Positions 1 to 12,800 of a stretch of 64,000 nt of DNA are shown piece after piece. The notes below the pieces were generated by a model, which worked only from the letters and a program-made list of their open reading frames with translations, did not search any database and had not been told where the DNA came from. Origin of the DNA: Nymphaea colorata (lineage: Eukaryota > Streptophyta > Magnoliopsida > Nymphaeales > Nymphaeaceae); contig NC_045141.1 in NCBI RefSeq assembly GCF_008831285.2, forward strand, positions 622,001-686,000, read 5' to 3'. Within the stretch, counting starts at the first letter, position 1, and each line of letters starts with the position of its first letter. A program made the translations under genes and the position numbers.

Positions 1-1309
1 AATACCCCCACATCTTCATCCTTGGGTATGACTAACCTTTGGGGAATTGCTTGGCCCCTCAAACTAAGAGCTATGAAGTCCTTTTTATCTTTCTTCCTTC
101 ATCTATTCTTCTCTCTCTCTTTGAACACTTCATCTTAAAACTTGGGATTCTCCTTCTTTTTCAACCTTTGTCTTCAACGAGTAGAAAGGGTGGTATGTGG
201 AGACCCTTGGAAAGCTTCTTCAACACGTTAGAGTTTTCATTTTGGAAGCTTCATTGTTTGATTAAAGTATAGGACTTAGCTCTTCTTGAACTATACCATC
301 TCGAGGTATGTAATCTCATTTTCTCTTCATCTTCCCTTCATCATCTCTCCTTGGTCAGCTCTTGAATTTCCTCCTCAAAGCCAGGAGCCACATTTGAGTG
401 CACTGGAAGTATGAGTAAGGTGAAGCCAAATCTTTTTTGTTTGATAAATTCAATTAGGCACGATATGTGTCCTTTTAACCTTCCATTGAATGAATGCCTT
501 CAAATATATAATATGCATGTATAGCAAGTTGAATTTTGAAGTTGGGGCTTGTCTAACACAGGAAAAACACTACGAATATATAGATGATGTTAAAATGCAT
601 TTTCATATTATCTATATGATTAGTTTTGACATCATTTAGATCTTCATTGCCTTGATAAAATACCTATTGGTCGTCCTATTAGTGGCCTTTAAAGAGTCAT
701 CCACATTCAAAAGAGTCTATTCCCAACGAGATTTAAGAACAAGAGGAGCATTCTTTATTGATAGTTTTTTTCTTTTTTGAAGTTAGTCTCACTCCCACAC
801 CCAATGGTGGGAGAGACATACCTTTTTGCAATAATAAATGAAATATTTTCAACTTTGTCTCTCTTTCTCTCTCTCTATATATATATATATATCTTATTTT
901 TAAAAGGATTTCAATAATAAGTCCTCCCTAAGGAGGATATGGAGACTTACCATAGGCTCTCTAATGAGTCCAAGTTCCTCTGTCACCTACATAAAATATT
1001 GAAGTTGAAATTTTCAAAATTATCTCCTAAGTCTTAATTTCTATATTAAAAATAAAAGAGGGGTTAAAATATCTTGTTATTAGATCATTTTTTTTCCTTC
1101 TTTTCTTCGCTCTTTCTCAATTTATCTTTTTTCTCTAAGAATCTTTATATCACTTGACTATTCCTTAAAATATATCACTTGACTATTCCTTAAAATCTCT
1201 ATGTTACTAATTTTGCTTTCTCTATTTCTTCTCTCCCTTAAAAATCTTTACATATCTCTCTCTCTCTCACACACACACACATACATTTTTCTCTTAAAAT
1301 CTCTTGTTC
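1..1309. other. AT-rich intergenic DNA without a recognisable gene
   Basis: No coding region is supported; the short open frames have no recognisable motifs. The stretch holds pyrimidine-rich runs, a TA dinucleotide run near 876-892, a TC/AC run near 1254-1283 and a 25-bp tandem duplication listed separately. Nothing else stands out. Confidence 0.6.
1146..1195. repeat. 25-bp perfect tandem duplication
   Basis: Two identical 25-bp units lie head to tail at 1146-1170 and 1171-1195, each beginning TATATCACTTGAC. No coding role is visible. Confidence 0.9.
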
Positions 1310-2564
1310 TTCTATTAGTTTTTCTCTTTATTTCTTTCCACTCTCTTATAAATCTTTATTTCTGTCTTTCTTAATTTTACCTTAAAATTTCTTGCTCTTT
1401 TATTATTATTTTTTGTCTATATTTTCTCTCTCTTAAAAATCTTTATCTCACTCTCTCTAACTGTTTTGATAAAAGTTTATGAAATATTTTCCTTTAAAAA
1501 GAGTTTCCTTCCCTTGCTTTATAAAGTTTTAACTTCTTTATCAAGTACCACACCATATATAGGTTGAAGATAATGTTTGGGCGAATATAAAATGCATCAT
1601 GATCAACACGTCAGGAATGAGCAAGCCTCGTACCAACAGGCTAGTCCCTTTTTTCCTCTTTTGAAAATAAAAATAATTTTTAATACACTACAAAAACAAA
1701 ACATAAAATTTTTTGGGAATACTCACAACTATACTTGCATACAAGACAATATCAGGTTGAGTGAGGGACACATATTGCAATGCTCCCACAATACTTCAAC
1801 ATAAGCTTTCAATTGTGAGCAACATTCATGCATTTTTGTATGCTTGAAAAGATCAAAGATATTACTTTCTTTGAGATAACACCAAGCTTCCTTTCAGCAT
1901 TCGTGGATTCGCTTCCTAGGAAATAGAATGAAGATTTTCCAAGTTTCACTTTTGCTTGTAGGGGGGAGGGGTCTTCTATTTATCTAACAGGGTCATTTTG
2001 CTCTTTTGGTCATTTTTAGTCCATAACACATGGTCCTTTGTTAGAGGGCCATTACATGCTCACAACATATAATTATCATCCTCCTCATTCAAGGGCTTTT
2101 CTTTTGACAAAATTGGACTTCAGTCCAAAACTTACTGGAATTGTTCATTTTCATTCTTTCTTGTTGTGCATTTTTTTGTTAGGTTTGAGAAATTGTGCTG
2201 AGGATATAGTATATCAAGTTTAGAAAATTGAATGGATTTATGTGTAATATGGCTATTGAGGTGTCCTTACTTAGAATAAGGCACAAACAGCAATAATGGA
2301 CAAAGTTCCAATCCTCATTCACGTAACTTGCACTGGAAATGTGCGAGTTATTCTACAAGATTAGTCACCCAAATTCCTTAGGAATAGAACACACAAGCAT
2401 ATTAAGCATATCTTTACTAAATCCTATAAGCAACTGTAATCGAGCAATGCAAGTGAGAGCTCTCAATGAAAACAATCAAACTACATTTCCACCTCCCACT
2501 ATTTTAGCCAATGGCTGGTCGCGCCCTGGAATTAAATCACATTGTACCTATGGATATATTTGAA
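1310..2564. repeat. Left part of segmental duplication, copy 1 (3' flank of LRR-kinase pseudogene)
   Basis: This non-coding stretch aligns by eye, with scattered substitutions and small indels, to 15826-17154. Shared landmarks include CAAGTACCACACCA, the phrase around GGTTGAAGAT and the block around TCCTTTGTTAGAGGGCC. It lies downstream of the minus-strand LRR-kinase remnant, so the duplication covered the gene plus more than 1 kb of 3' flank. The left boundary is approximate. Confidence 0.8.
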
Positions 2565-3777
2565 TCATCCTTCTATCATTTTTGTCTTCTGTTGTATCCT
2601 TCTCAGCCCTACAACCACTTCCTTGATGTCCATTCTCTCATTTGGAGACACCCTCGAACATGACAAGCCTATCTCCATGATCATCACTATCAGTTCATTC
2701 ATAGCAGCTGATCTTTTAGTTGGAGTAGTGTTGCTTTTGTTCAAAAGATGGCTGTCAATGACATCTGAAATTGCAATAGGAAATGCTTCAGCCACCCATT
2801 GCCTCAAACTAAAATCCCCATCAAACTGTTCATCCGTAGGTTTTCTTCTGGTAAACACCTCCAGGAGAAGAATTCCATAGCTGTAGATATCAGCTTTGGC
2901 CGACACAATTTTGGCCATTCCAAATTCTAATTCAACCATACAACAATATCACACATGATTATTAAGCACAATATAATTGGTTAATGCTCATGTATGTCAC
3001 AATTTCATTAGTTGGTTTTGGGAGAGAGGGCTGGAAAGTAATGTACTTAAGATCAATTGAACCTCCAATCTTGCCTTTCTCTTGTTGTGTTCAAATATAT
3101 ATGTCTAGAAAACAATGCAAGATTATGTTTTAGAACTGAAGTCCTATATATATGATATTCAAGTGCTCTTAAAATAATTCAACATCTGTCCAGATTTTTT
3201 CTATGGGGTATGCGAGATTTGTTGAGATTCATTAATTGTGTGGGGCAGTGATTTCACAACATAAGGGCCTAATTAAACTCATCTTCCTTCTCATTCTCCT
3301 GTGACCTATCTCAAGGTTCTCTTAAATGGCTCCCAAATCGAGTAAATTATTCATTAGTGCCAACTGTTAGCCATTCTTAAGCCATTAGGTGGAAAGGTAT
3401 TTAGGATTAGGATTCTTTTATACAAGAAAGGAAAAAAGTTTACGACTCTGTTAAAAGAAGAAGATCAATTGAAAATTCTTGTCTGTTGAGGACATGCAAA
3501 CAACAGATGTGTACATGAGCACAAAACAATGCAAAAACTAGCATGCAACACCATAAGCCATATGAAGAACGAATGCATTGTCCATGTAAAATAGTTTATC
3601 AATGACCTTTACATTATTGAGCTAGGAACCACTTGTGCATGTCTTCATGTGTGAACTACCAAATCATGAAGATTAGATGGATCATGGGTGTTTTCACATC
3701 AATTAATATATTTATTGATGTCATAATGCACACCACAGAAGAGTACAATTAGTTAAACCACCAAAATCAGGACCAAA

Positions 3778-3779
<2 letters not shown>

Positions 3780-3816
<37 letters not shown>

Positions 3817-3828
3817 TATATGTATATA
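3780..3828. repeat. TA-rich microsatellite in the pseudogene intron
   Basis: Near-perfect TA dinucleotide repeat inside the kinase intron of LRR-kinase copy 1. The other copy has a much shorter run at about 18660-18676. Confidence 0.9.
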
Positions 3829-4020
3829 ATTGAAATCAGTGGGCTACCTATGTTATTGATGACTCTTTTTCAGATTTTATGACCCTAAAAACAGTCTCAA
3901 TGCTAAAAGCGGTTGTCAAAATGTTGAATATCGTCAATGCATTTTTTTGCAATATTTTAAACAATACAAAATTAAAAAAATCTTAGTCAGCTGATTTCAA
4001 TATAAATAAATAAATGAAAG

Positions 4021-4021
<1 letters not shown>

Positions 4022-4073
<52 letters not shown>

Positions 4074-4079
4074 ACATAC

Positions 4080-4113
<34 letters not shown>

Positions 4114-4172
4114 ACATATATATATATATATATATGTATACATACATATATATATATATATAGAGAGAGAGA
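4022..4172. repeat. Compound TA/TG/TAGA microsatellite in the pseudogene intron
   Basis: About 140 bp of TA repeats with interspersed GTATGTA and CATACATA blocks, ending in a GA run (4163-4185). The tyrosine/isoleucine-rich open frames here are artefacts of the repeat. Confidence 0.95.
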
Positions 4173-6539
4173 TAGAGAGAGAGAGTCCAATAGGACTGGC
4201 AAACCCACCCTCCCTCTTTGTCTCTCTTTATCTCACCTCATCACCTCTCCGGCCCCTCCCATGCGATCCCACCTTCTTTTCCACTTTCTCTGTGAGAGCA
4301 TTATTGAAGAGAAAGAGAGTGTGTTCACACATGCACACACACATATAAGAACTCAAAGCCAGGCCAGGTTGACTCAAGAAACGGTTCAGGCAATTATACT
4401 GACACTTCCAGAGACAAAATTTATAAAAGGACAAAAGAATAAGAGATAGTACGCACCTGGTGCAATGTATCTGGTGGTTCCGAGAGTAGTTGTAAGAGTA
4501 GAAGAATTCAGAACAGCTAGAATCTTTGCAATGCCAATTAGACAGACTTCTAAGCTCCCAAGGGGCATGCATTGGAGAACTAAAGCCTTGAAATCTGCAC
4601 TGGAGCAAGATGTGATGACTCAACGAAGGTTTTGGTGTCTAATTTGGCACATCACATTGCATTCAATGTCAAAACTTTTTTATGCTCCATCAGATAACAA
4701 GTTTAGGACCTTAACAGCCACCGTTGTTCCACTTGTCAAAATTTCTTTATACACTGAACCAAAGCTTCCACTCCCTAGAAAATTTGCATCGCTGAAGTTG
4801 TTTGCCGCTTGAGATAACATTCTGTACGTGATCACTAGGAGGGTAATTCGACAAAATCTTTCAACCTCCTGATCAAGTTTCTCCAACCCCCTATTGCTAT
4901 ATTTGGTGACAACAATGAGTATCCAAACAATGAGTATAAGTGCAAAGCCCCCACTTTCTAAAAAAATATCAACTTTGATCTTGCTGACATTATTGTGCTT
5001 CTTCACTCCATCTGTACATACTGGCAGATGGAATTTGGGAGCTCCACATAGTGCATAATTTCCTACAAATGAATCTATGGAAAGGTTTGCAAATTTTTCA
5101 CCACTTGGAATCTCTCCTTCCGATAGATTGAAGGACAAGTTCAAGACCTGGATGTGTTGAAGTTTCTCCAATGATTTTGGTATCACACCAGAAAGCTTGT
5201 TGTGGAAAAGGTCAATAGCTTCCATGTTTACCATACCATCAAGTCTTTCGGGAATGTGGCCATTAAATGAATTTTTGGAGATATTCAAATATTCTAGCCT
5301 TTGGAGCCTAAATAAGGTCATAGGCAGCACTCCGCTCAACTGGTTCACACAGACATCCGTTTTGCCCAATGCAGCCAAATTTCTCACATCTAAAGGCAGC
5401 TGACCGGTGAAAAAATTGTCTTGCAAGTAAAGCCATATCAAATCCTTTAACTCACAAAGGGCAGGAGGGATTGTTGATGGGAAATTGTTTGAATTTAAAT
5501 ACAACTTCTGTAGATTCGTCAGATTGTTTATAGAGGTCGAGATCGGACCATTGAGTGCATTCATGTCCAAATAGAGATTAGACATGTGGACCAACTGGTA
5601 AAGTGAGTCTGGAATTGGACCTTCTAATGCGTTGCCAGAAAGAGCTGAAGCCTGTATTCTTTTCATTGATCCAATATTTGGCGGAATGGGACCCTTTATT
5701 TTGTTGAATCTCAAATCTCAGGAAATTAAATTGGTCAAGTTGGCTAAGGGCAATGGGATGGTACCTTCAGTCAGATTAGAGGAAAGGTCAAGTATCCACA
5801 AGTGGTTTAGGCTTCCCAACTGAGGAGGAATGTTCCCCTATAACTGATTTTGACTGATTGTAAACCACTGCAGTATACTGAGATTAGCCAAAGTAACTGG
5901 AATGGTGCCCGTGAGCCTATTACCACGAATGCTTAAGCGCTTGTGTTCTGACAAACTGCCTAGAAACTTTGGGATGCTTCCATAGAATTTGTTATCTCCT
6001 GCCCACAATATTTGGTGACCTCGACAATGGCTCAGTGTTTGTGGAATCAACCTAAAAAATTGTTTTCGATTATGAAAAGATTTTCTAGCAGAGGGAGGCG
6101 ACTAAAATCAACAGGAAGGTGACCATGGAAACTGTCACTCAAAAGATCAAGAACCTGTAAGAAGGAGAGATTGCTAATGTATGGGGAGAGAGTACCTTCA
6201 AGTGCCTTTTTGGAGAGGTTCAGAGCAACTACCCTTTGTAAACCACGACTGCATGAAATTCCATTCCAGTCGCAGAAAGAGATGTTGGAATTCCAATTTG
6301 ATAACACGTTATAAGGGACTCTAGTGACGAGGGATTTGAAAGACAGCAATGCGAATTGATCAGTCACGTTGCTCAGAGAAACAAGGGCTGAGGGCACCTC
6401 CCTTTGGCTGAGAACACAAACAAGGTGAAGGAGGAGAAACACAAAGAAAGACGAGCGGCTGAGGTGACCAACCGTTGGTGGCCATGCCTATCCAATTTTC
6501 TATGCAGAAGATGCATGAACAAGAATCAAGGTCATTACT

Positions 6540-7690
6540 TTGTGTATAGATTCTCTTCTAGAAATTTTTGTTATTTTCTTTTTCAAATTGTAGGATTCTG
6601 AGGTCTACTGCTTTGGAAGAAGTTGCTTCACATTTCCAAATCCAGCGGCACCACTGATCATTACATCAATCAGACTTTTTCTTGGTACCCCTTATCTTAT
6701 TTCCTTTAACCACTTCTCAACCCTATTCAATCCGAACTCTATAGAAAATTTGGCTATGCTGGATCAAATTTTATCAAGTATGGATCAAGCTCCACACTCT
6801 AACACCAAAGATTTTATCACTCAACCATTTTTTCCAATCAGACTATGTTATCCAATTAGCTTGAAATATTCACTTGAATCAGCAGGTTCATTCAAATCTA
6901 TGCTAAATCAGTTTGATCCAGTTCACATGTTTTTTTTTTAAACAATGTTTTTTATTAGCTTTTATACATTGTTTATTTATTTTCCAATAAATTCTTATTT
7001 TTTAATATTTTGTGCTGATTCACAACTAAATCGTCTAGATCACTGGATTGGTCAACACATCGAAGAGGCTGATTTACTTCCACTGATCTTCTTTGTCCCA
7101 AGCCTGTGTGTTTTACAAATTATTGCACTTCTATAGATTCTCTTCCAGAAAAAATCGTTTTTTTTTTTAATTCAAATTGTTGGAAGACTAAAGTCTAAGA
7201 GCAAAAAAAAGGAAATCATTTGTTATTTCCACACTCAGTGCCTTTGGCATGGCTGATAACATCAAGGGGGCATTTTCTTGAATTGGCTGGTCCATGAAAT
7301 TGAAAACAAATATTGTTGACTCGATTCAGAAACCGACTTTACTGATTAAGATACACAATTTAATTGAGGTGCTAAGGAATGTATTTACCTAAATAATGTT
7401 ATTGCCATGAACAATTATCAAGCTGCTTTTGTATCTTCTCTTCCATAAAATATTCACAGTTTTTTTTTTTGGTTAAATTCAAGTTGTTGGAAGTGTCCTA
7501 AGTCTGGTGCTCATGAAAAGTAAATGATATCGCTTGTTGTTTTCCATATTTGGTGTCTACGGAACGGCCGCAGATCACATCAATGGGACTTTTTCTAATT
7601 CGTAGGACTTCTTATTTCCACATCCAGCACCTTAGTTGGCATGCAAGATTACATCAACAAGACTTTTCTTCACAACCCTTAGCAACATAT
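6540..7690. repeat. Three or four diverged copies of a ~150-bp repeat
   Basis: Diverged units begin near 6545, 7130 and 7430, with a partial one near 7605. Each has the order TCTCTTC(T/C)AGAAA or a variant, a T-rich run, TTCAAATTGTTGGAAG or a variant, then a CTTATTTCCACA-type block and ATCACATCAA. The units are direct, AT-rich and non-coding. They lie immediately 5' of LRR-kinase copy 1. Confidence 0.6.
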
Positions 7691-7813
7691 TTCCAATGTC
7701 ATGTTCCCTTCTCTTCTTGCCTTCTCTTATCTTCTTGCCAGTTTTCTAACCTCTTTTTTTTTTGTTTTTCATCCGAACAGCCTACACTTCATTTAGTAGA
7801 CCGGCCCTGTTGG

Positions 7814-8393
7814 TAAGGATGCACACGATGGCTTGACTGGGCTCAAAAAACTTGAGCTTAAGTTTGAGCACGGCTCAAACTCGAGTCAGACTCCTTATAG
7901 CAAGCTCGAGTTTGACTCGACCACTCAAAATCGAGCTCGACATCGACTCGTCTAACCCATTTAACTTGTTTAGGAGTGAACTCATGTAAGCATTAACTCG
8001 TTAAGTGTTAAGGTCATGTAAATGTTAACTCGTGTAACTTGTGAAAACTTGTTTTTACCCTCAAAGTTTAAAGTTTAAACCAGTGATTTGGTGAACCGGT
8101 TTTCGCAATGTTATATAGAATACCGGTGCGAGTCAGTCGAATCGAGTATAAATGAGCCAAGTACCAAAAACTCGAACTCGACTCATTTATCGTTTCAAGT
8201 ATAATTGTAACATCGAACTCGACTCATTTATCGTTTCGAGTATAATTGTAACATCGAACTTTACTCATTTATCGTTTCAAGTATAATTGTAACATCGAAC
8301 TCGACTCATTTATAAAGGAGTTGAGCACAAGTTGAGTTTTTTCGAGCGAGTTTATGTCAAGCCCGAGTTGGCTCGGCTCATTATGCAGCCCTA
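7814..8393. mobile_element. hAT-like non-autonomous DNA transposon (TCGAG-rich family)
   Basis: About 580 bp bounded by imperfect terminal inverted repeats (TAAGGATGCAC on the left, TAGGGCTGCAT as the reverse complement of the right end). The flanks are near-identical 8-bp direct repeats, CCTGTTGG at 7806-7813 and CATGTTGG at 8394-8401 (7 of 8 match), as expected for hAT insertion. The interior is rich in GAGCTCGA/ACTCGACTC motifs and holds no transposase. Related partial copies lie at 24183-24354 and 63434-63600. Confidence 0.72.
8175..8315. repeat. 41-bp minisatellite, 3.4 copies, inside the hAT-like element
   Basis: Units starting AACTCGACTCATTTATCG recur at 8175, 8216 and 8257, with a partial fourth at 8298. 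The period is exactly 41 bp with a few substitutions (for example AACTTTACTC in the third). Confidence 0.92.
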
Positions 8394-8401
8394 CATGTTG
8401 G

Positions 8402-9867
8402 ACATTTACAACAGAGCTATTACCAAAGATCAGATCATCGATATTAGTGTTACCAGAATCAGCCCGATTCGGTTCCTGGCTCCCCATACTACACTAATCA
8501 AGCAACATTTTCATGAATGACGAGAACCAGCACTTACATATAGGTTGTGATAGATGACAACCAAAATTAGGTAGTAAAAATACATCTTTTTTGTTTTGAA
8601 GAAACAGTAATAAAAAATAAAAAATAAGTCCGCTAAATAAAATGGCAGAAAAATAATCTTTTTCGAAAAAAATGCTAAAACAAAAAAGGTGGTTTTCCTA
8701 TCTTTTTCTTTTTTGGCATTTTTCATATTTTGTAAATGTCAAATTGGTTGTTACCATTCTGTAATTTTTAGTTGTTACTTGTCTTGCCTTATCACTTACT
8801 CATTTATCTTATTTCCCTCAAACTTTTAAGATTTTTCATTTTTTTTAAAAGATGACAGTAGAAATTCTTGTTCTTTTTGACAAAACCTGTTTCACTTCTT
8901 ATTTGGCTTAGTAATCAACCGATCAACCTTGGTGAAAGCACAGAAATTTAAACAGTCGATGAAAGGAAGGAAAATTTGATGATTGAAAGCTCCAATCTCA
9001 TCACATTTTATTTCACTAAAGAAAAGAAACTTCACTGCTGCAAATAATATAGGGATTTGTTCGAAAGTGATAAGAAGAGCTAAGACACTGAATCTAAAAC
9101 TCTGAATTGATAGGCCACCAAAAGTTTCAAGGAATCCCATCAATTTGGAATTTCAGTCATAGTTGTAACAGAAAAATATAATTATTAAACTTTTTACTTA
9201 CTAAACATTCAAAAATTGTAACAGAAAAATATAATTATTAAACTTTTTACTTACTAAACATTCAAAAAACTAAAATTTTTAACACTTGCTAATAATGTGA
9301 CCTTTGGAAAACTTAAGAATGTGGGAAAAAGATCAAAATTTCAACTTTTCTATGGATTTCTAAAAATTTCCAGAATTTCTTTTCTTTTCTTTTTTTTGTA
9401 AAATATTGTCACAACCAATTTATTGAACAAAGTTTTCAAGTCTCAAAGACTGATTGAAATGTTCCAGTGCAAAAGTTCTTAATATTTGTCTCCGATATTT
9501 GTGGGCCTAGTTGTTTCCAAGTATGAGACGATAAGGGCAACGATCAAGAACACAAGTTCATCAGAGGAGAAAGAGAATAATCCAAACATATTCAGTAAGA
9601 TAGATCCCCACAACACAGGAAGCCCTGGTATAGGTTGAGTCTTTCGATTGCGACATTGGAAACAATAGGAATGAAGTAGGAAGAAGTAGAAGAGAGCATA
9701 CAAAAGAATGAGGAATGAAATCATAATTGAAGCCGACCCTGAAACAAAGCCTCACGGGGTTGAGCGCATTCCGAGTCAGCATTAAAGGGAATCGATTTAC
9801 AAAAAAGCTAGATCACATCCGTATGAAGACTATGGTGAACTCCTTTTGTAGCATCAACGCTTTGTAC
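8402..9867. other. AT-rich intergenic DNA
   Basis: No gene is supported in this interval. It contains homopolymer A/T runs and the 53-bp tandem duplication at 9163-9268. Short open frames lack known motifs. Confidence 0.55.
9163..9268. repeat. 53-bp perfect tandem duplication
   Basis: Two identical 53-bp units at 9163-9215 and 9216-9268, each starting TTGTAACAGAAAAATATAA. Perfect identity points to a recent duplication. Confidence 0.95.
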
Positions 9868-12800
9868 TAGTTAACACCCCAAATTTTTTCACATCAGAAC
9901 TGAAGCAATAACAATATTTTACAAAAGAATTGTGAAAAAATGTAATTTCAAAGCTAATTTCGAATCTAAAGAACAATTTAGGTTCAATTTAACCCATGAC
10001 ACAAATCTCAATACAGGATACGAGTCCAAACTATGTGCAAATGTCATTTGAAATCCAAATCCAGTTGCAAAATTTAAATTTTGACTTAAATCTAAGAATT
10101 GGATCCAATTCAGTCTATAATGCTACGTGGGACCCACGTGTGGGCCCCACCTAACCCGTGTGGTCAAGAGCTCTCCAGGGGTCATGGCCCCCATCTAAAA
10201 AAAAATATATATTTTCTCTCAATTTAATGAAGGAAAGTCATTTTCAAGGAGAAATGAATGAGAAACCTAGTAAAAGAGGTCCTCTTTAAAGAGGAGTCAA
10301 TTTCTCAAAAGCAATAACTAGGCTGATCAAACTCACCTAACCTACTTAATCCAAGTATTTTTGACCCAAGTGCACCCAAATGTAGTGCCAATTTCAGCTA
10401 GGTTCAGTGAACTTGGGTTCAACACAGTCAAAGGGTAGGTCTATCCCGTGACCCAATCAATGGACGAAAATAGACTTTGACCGAATCGAACCCACTTTGA
10501 CTAGACTCTGTCGAAGTACAATTTAGCTCAATTAAGAGCTTTCTTAGCTCAAATTTATCAAACTACCTCAAACAAAGTCAAACTACTCGCAAAGGAGCTC
10601 TGACTTTGGTCAATTGGTCGAAATTGACCAATCTGGATAATTTTGCCCTTCTATGATCTGATGGAGATTACAGAGCCTAAATTGGTTTATGAAAGGCACA
10701 TATACATTTGAATTTTTCAAATATATAAATAAAATACCAAATTAAAATTCAATATTTCAAACCAAAGTTTGATTTAGTTGAAATCCATTTTTAATCAAGT
10801 TATGGATAAAACCCTTTTCGAACCAAATTTGATAGAATTTTTCAATTTTATTCAAATTTAGATTGAATTATCATAATTCAACAGAATTCGGAGCTTAGTA
10901 ACTAGGTTTGAACCTAACAAGATCGATTTTAGACAAAGAAAAAAATAAATAGCACAAAATAAGGGAAAACCATGTGCAAGGGAATTTTCATCCGAAATTT
11001 TGGTCAAAGTTGGTCAGCTAGGTCTGAACCAATGTTGACCAAACCTAGCCAAGCCCTCCTAGCTCATGTAAATGGGCTAAAAATGGTAAATTAGAGACAT
11101 TAATCCCTATTTAACTCATTTTACAAGTCTCCAAGGTCTGAAGCAAGTTCCCAAGGTGAGTTAAGAAGGTGGTTGAACCCACCTCTTCTAGTATATAAAC
11201 CTCCCCTTGGCCACCAAGGAGGAGGACGAAAATTTGAAGATTTCATCAAGTTGCTACAAACAAGGAGCTAGGAGGGAGAAGCCAAGGAGGAGAAAGAAGA
11301 TTCGTCCAAGCCTTCTTCCCCCCACCCTCTCTCTCTCATTTTCTTCTTCATTCCCTCTATCGAGTTTGCTAAGTGAGGGTGCTTAAGTGAACCCTTAGGA
11401 TTTTCATGGAGAGAAGTTCTCTCTTTGCCACTGCAAATTCCAGCAAGTGAGTTATTCTTATTTTAGCTTTGCTAAGCGCGAATCCAAGGTTGGATTCTTG
11501 CTTAGGATTGCTCGATTTAGAAAACAAGTGAAGAAGAACAAGCATCAAGACTGGCCGCAAGGTATTGTTCATTTATTTTATAGCTGGGAATGATATCCAG
11601 TTAAGGGAAACCAACGATTGAATGTACATGTTAATGCATAATGCATGCATGCATCGATTTTTCTTAAAGATGAACCCATGTATTAAGTTTTGAAAATGGG
11701 CCCCAAGGGCACGTCCCTTTCAAAACAACAAGCTTAAAACCATTTTGAATTCCTTACCATGAGAGAATCTCATGGTGAGAGAGTGATTTTGCTGCAACAT
11801 ATGTGATGAAAATGCCTATTAGGCATGAATACATTCTTATGAATGTGATCAACCCTTGCATGGCAAAATTATGGATAGATTAGCTTAAGCATGGTTTTGT
11901 TTTTCTTCTCATTTGAAGTCATTTGGATTCATGTCCTTCAATTTAATTGATCAAGGGTGGTAGAGGAGATTAGAAACAAGTTTTCAATCTTCCTACGTAA
12001 AATAACCCAGCCATGAATCGTCATGATTCATGAGTTATGTGGTCCTTTGATTAAATTCCATTTTGAAGAGTAAGATACGTGTATATATATACATGTGCAA
12101 TCTCTTGTTAAAAATCATTTTCCTCTTTTAAAATTGGGTTGGAATACGTTTCCAAACTACTTTTTAAGAAAGGTGATCATTTTGCTTTTTAAGAAAGGTG
12201 ATCATTTTGTTGATTTTCATAGTACAAGACTATCAAATCATTTTCATTTTATTTTTACTTAATTTCAGCAATCCATATGTAAAATGTATGCAAGTTGTTG
12301 AAATTAGACCATGCTTTATAGGAATTAGCTTAAGAATGTCAAATTTTATGTATTTGAGATGTGAATTTTCAGCAACAAAGTCGCTATATTTTGAAGAACA
12401 ATAAAAAGGTTCTAGCCTATCTAATCATCTCTCTAAAAGCCTTTTAGAAATTTCTAATTTCATTCACCAATTTTCAGACTTACATTTGATTAATTGAGTC
12501 TCAAGAATGCTTCAAAAATTCTAATCTTTGTATCCCTTAAAGAACAAGATCAAAAGTGTTTTAATAGTTCAAGAAATGAATGGATCTTCTAGGACAAGAA
12601 TATGAAATTTTGTTTGATTTTGGGGAGAAAGAAAGGTTCTTAGAACTCCATGGCATGAATGAGTACATGTGGCACATGATTTTTGCCAACTTGATGCTTA
12701 GTTTGTATGGAGTAAAACTGAATTTCATCTTTTTCCAAGAGTCGAACACTCTTAGAATCAATATTTTAATTTTAATACATTTAAATCAGAATAAAATCTG

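Larger units (their letters stand above)
2565..6442 (-). pseudogene. LRR-XII (EFR/FLS2/Xa21-type) receptor-like kinase pseudogene, copy 1
   Basis: Intact family members are plasma-membrane pattern-recognition receptors with a signal peptide, LRR ectodomain, one TM helix and a cytoplasmic Ser/Thr kinase. Seen here on the minus strand: hydrophobic leader and LRRNT region with a CDWNG motif (about 6442-6200), LRRs (6200-5050), TM helix (about 4970-4900), juxtamembrane and start of the kinase N-lobe with a GSGSFGSVYK glycine loop (about 4780), then TTLGTTRYIAP (activation segment, near 4460). A 1.5-kb intron (donor GTGCGT at 4456-4451, acceptor TTAG before 2926) precedes the kinase C-lobe exon (2926-2565), which contains SAKADIYSYGILLLE. 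Lesions: no in-frame ATG (the nearest, 6485-6483, is out of frame), a stop at about 6047, a stop after SQNQL at about 5838, two stops in the N-lobe (about 4680 and 4630), and a deletion from SLEVC to GIAK that removes the catalytic loop. About six LRRs are missing relative to copy 2. Confidence 0.93.

Noticed and set aside
3987-4348. Tyr/Ile-rich open frames on both strands
   Set aside because: They are translations of TA/TG microsatellite DNA with no unique sequence.
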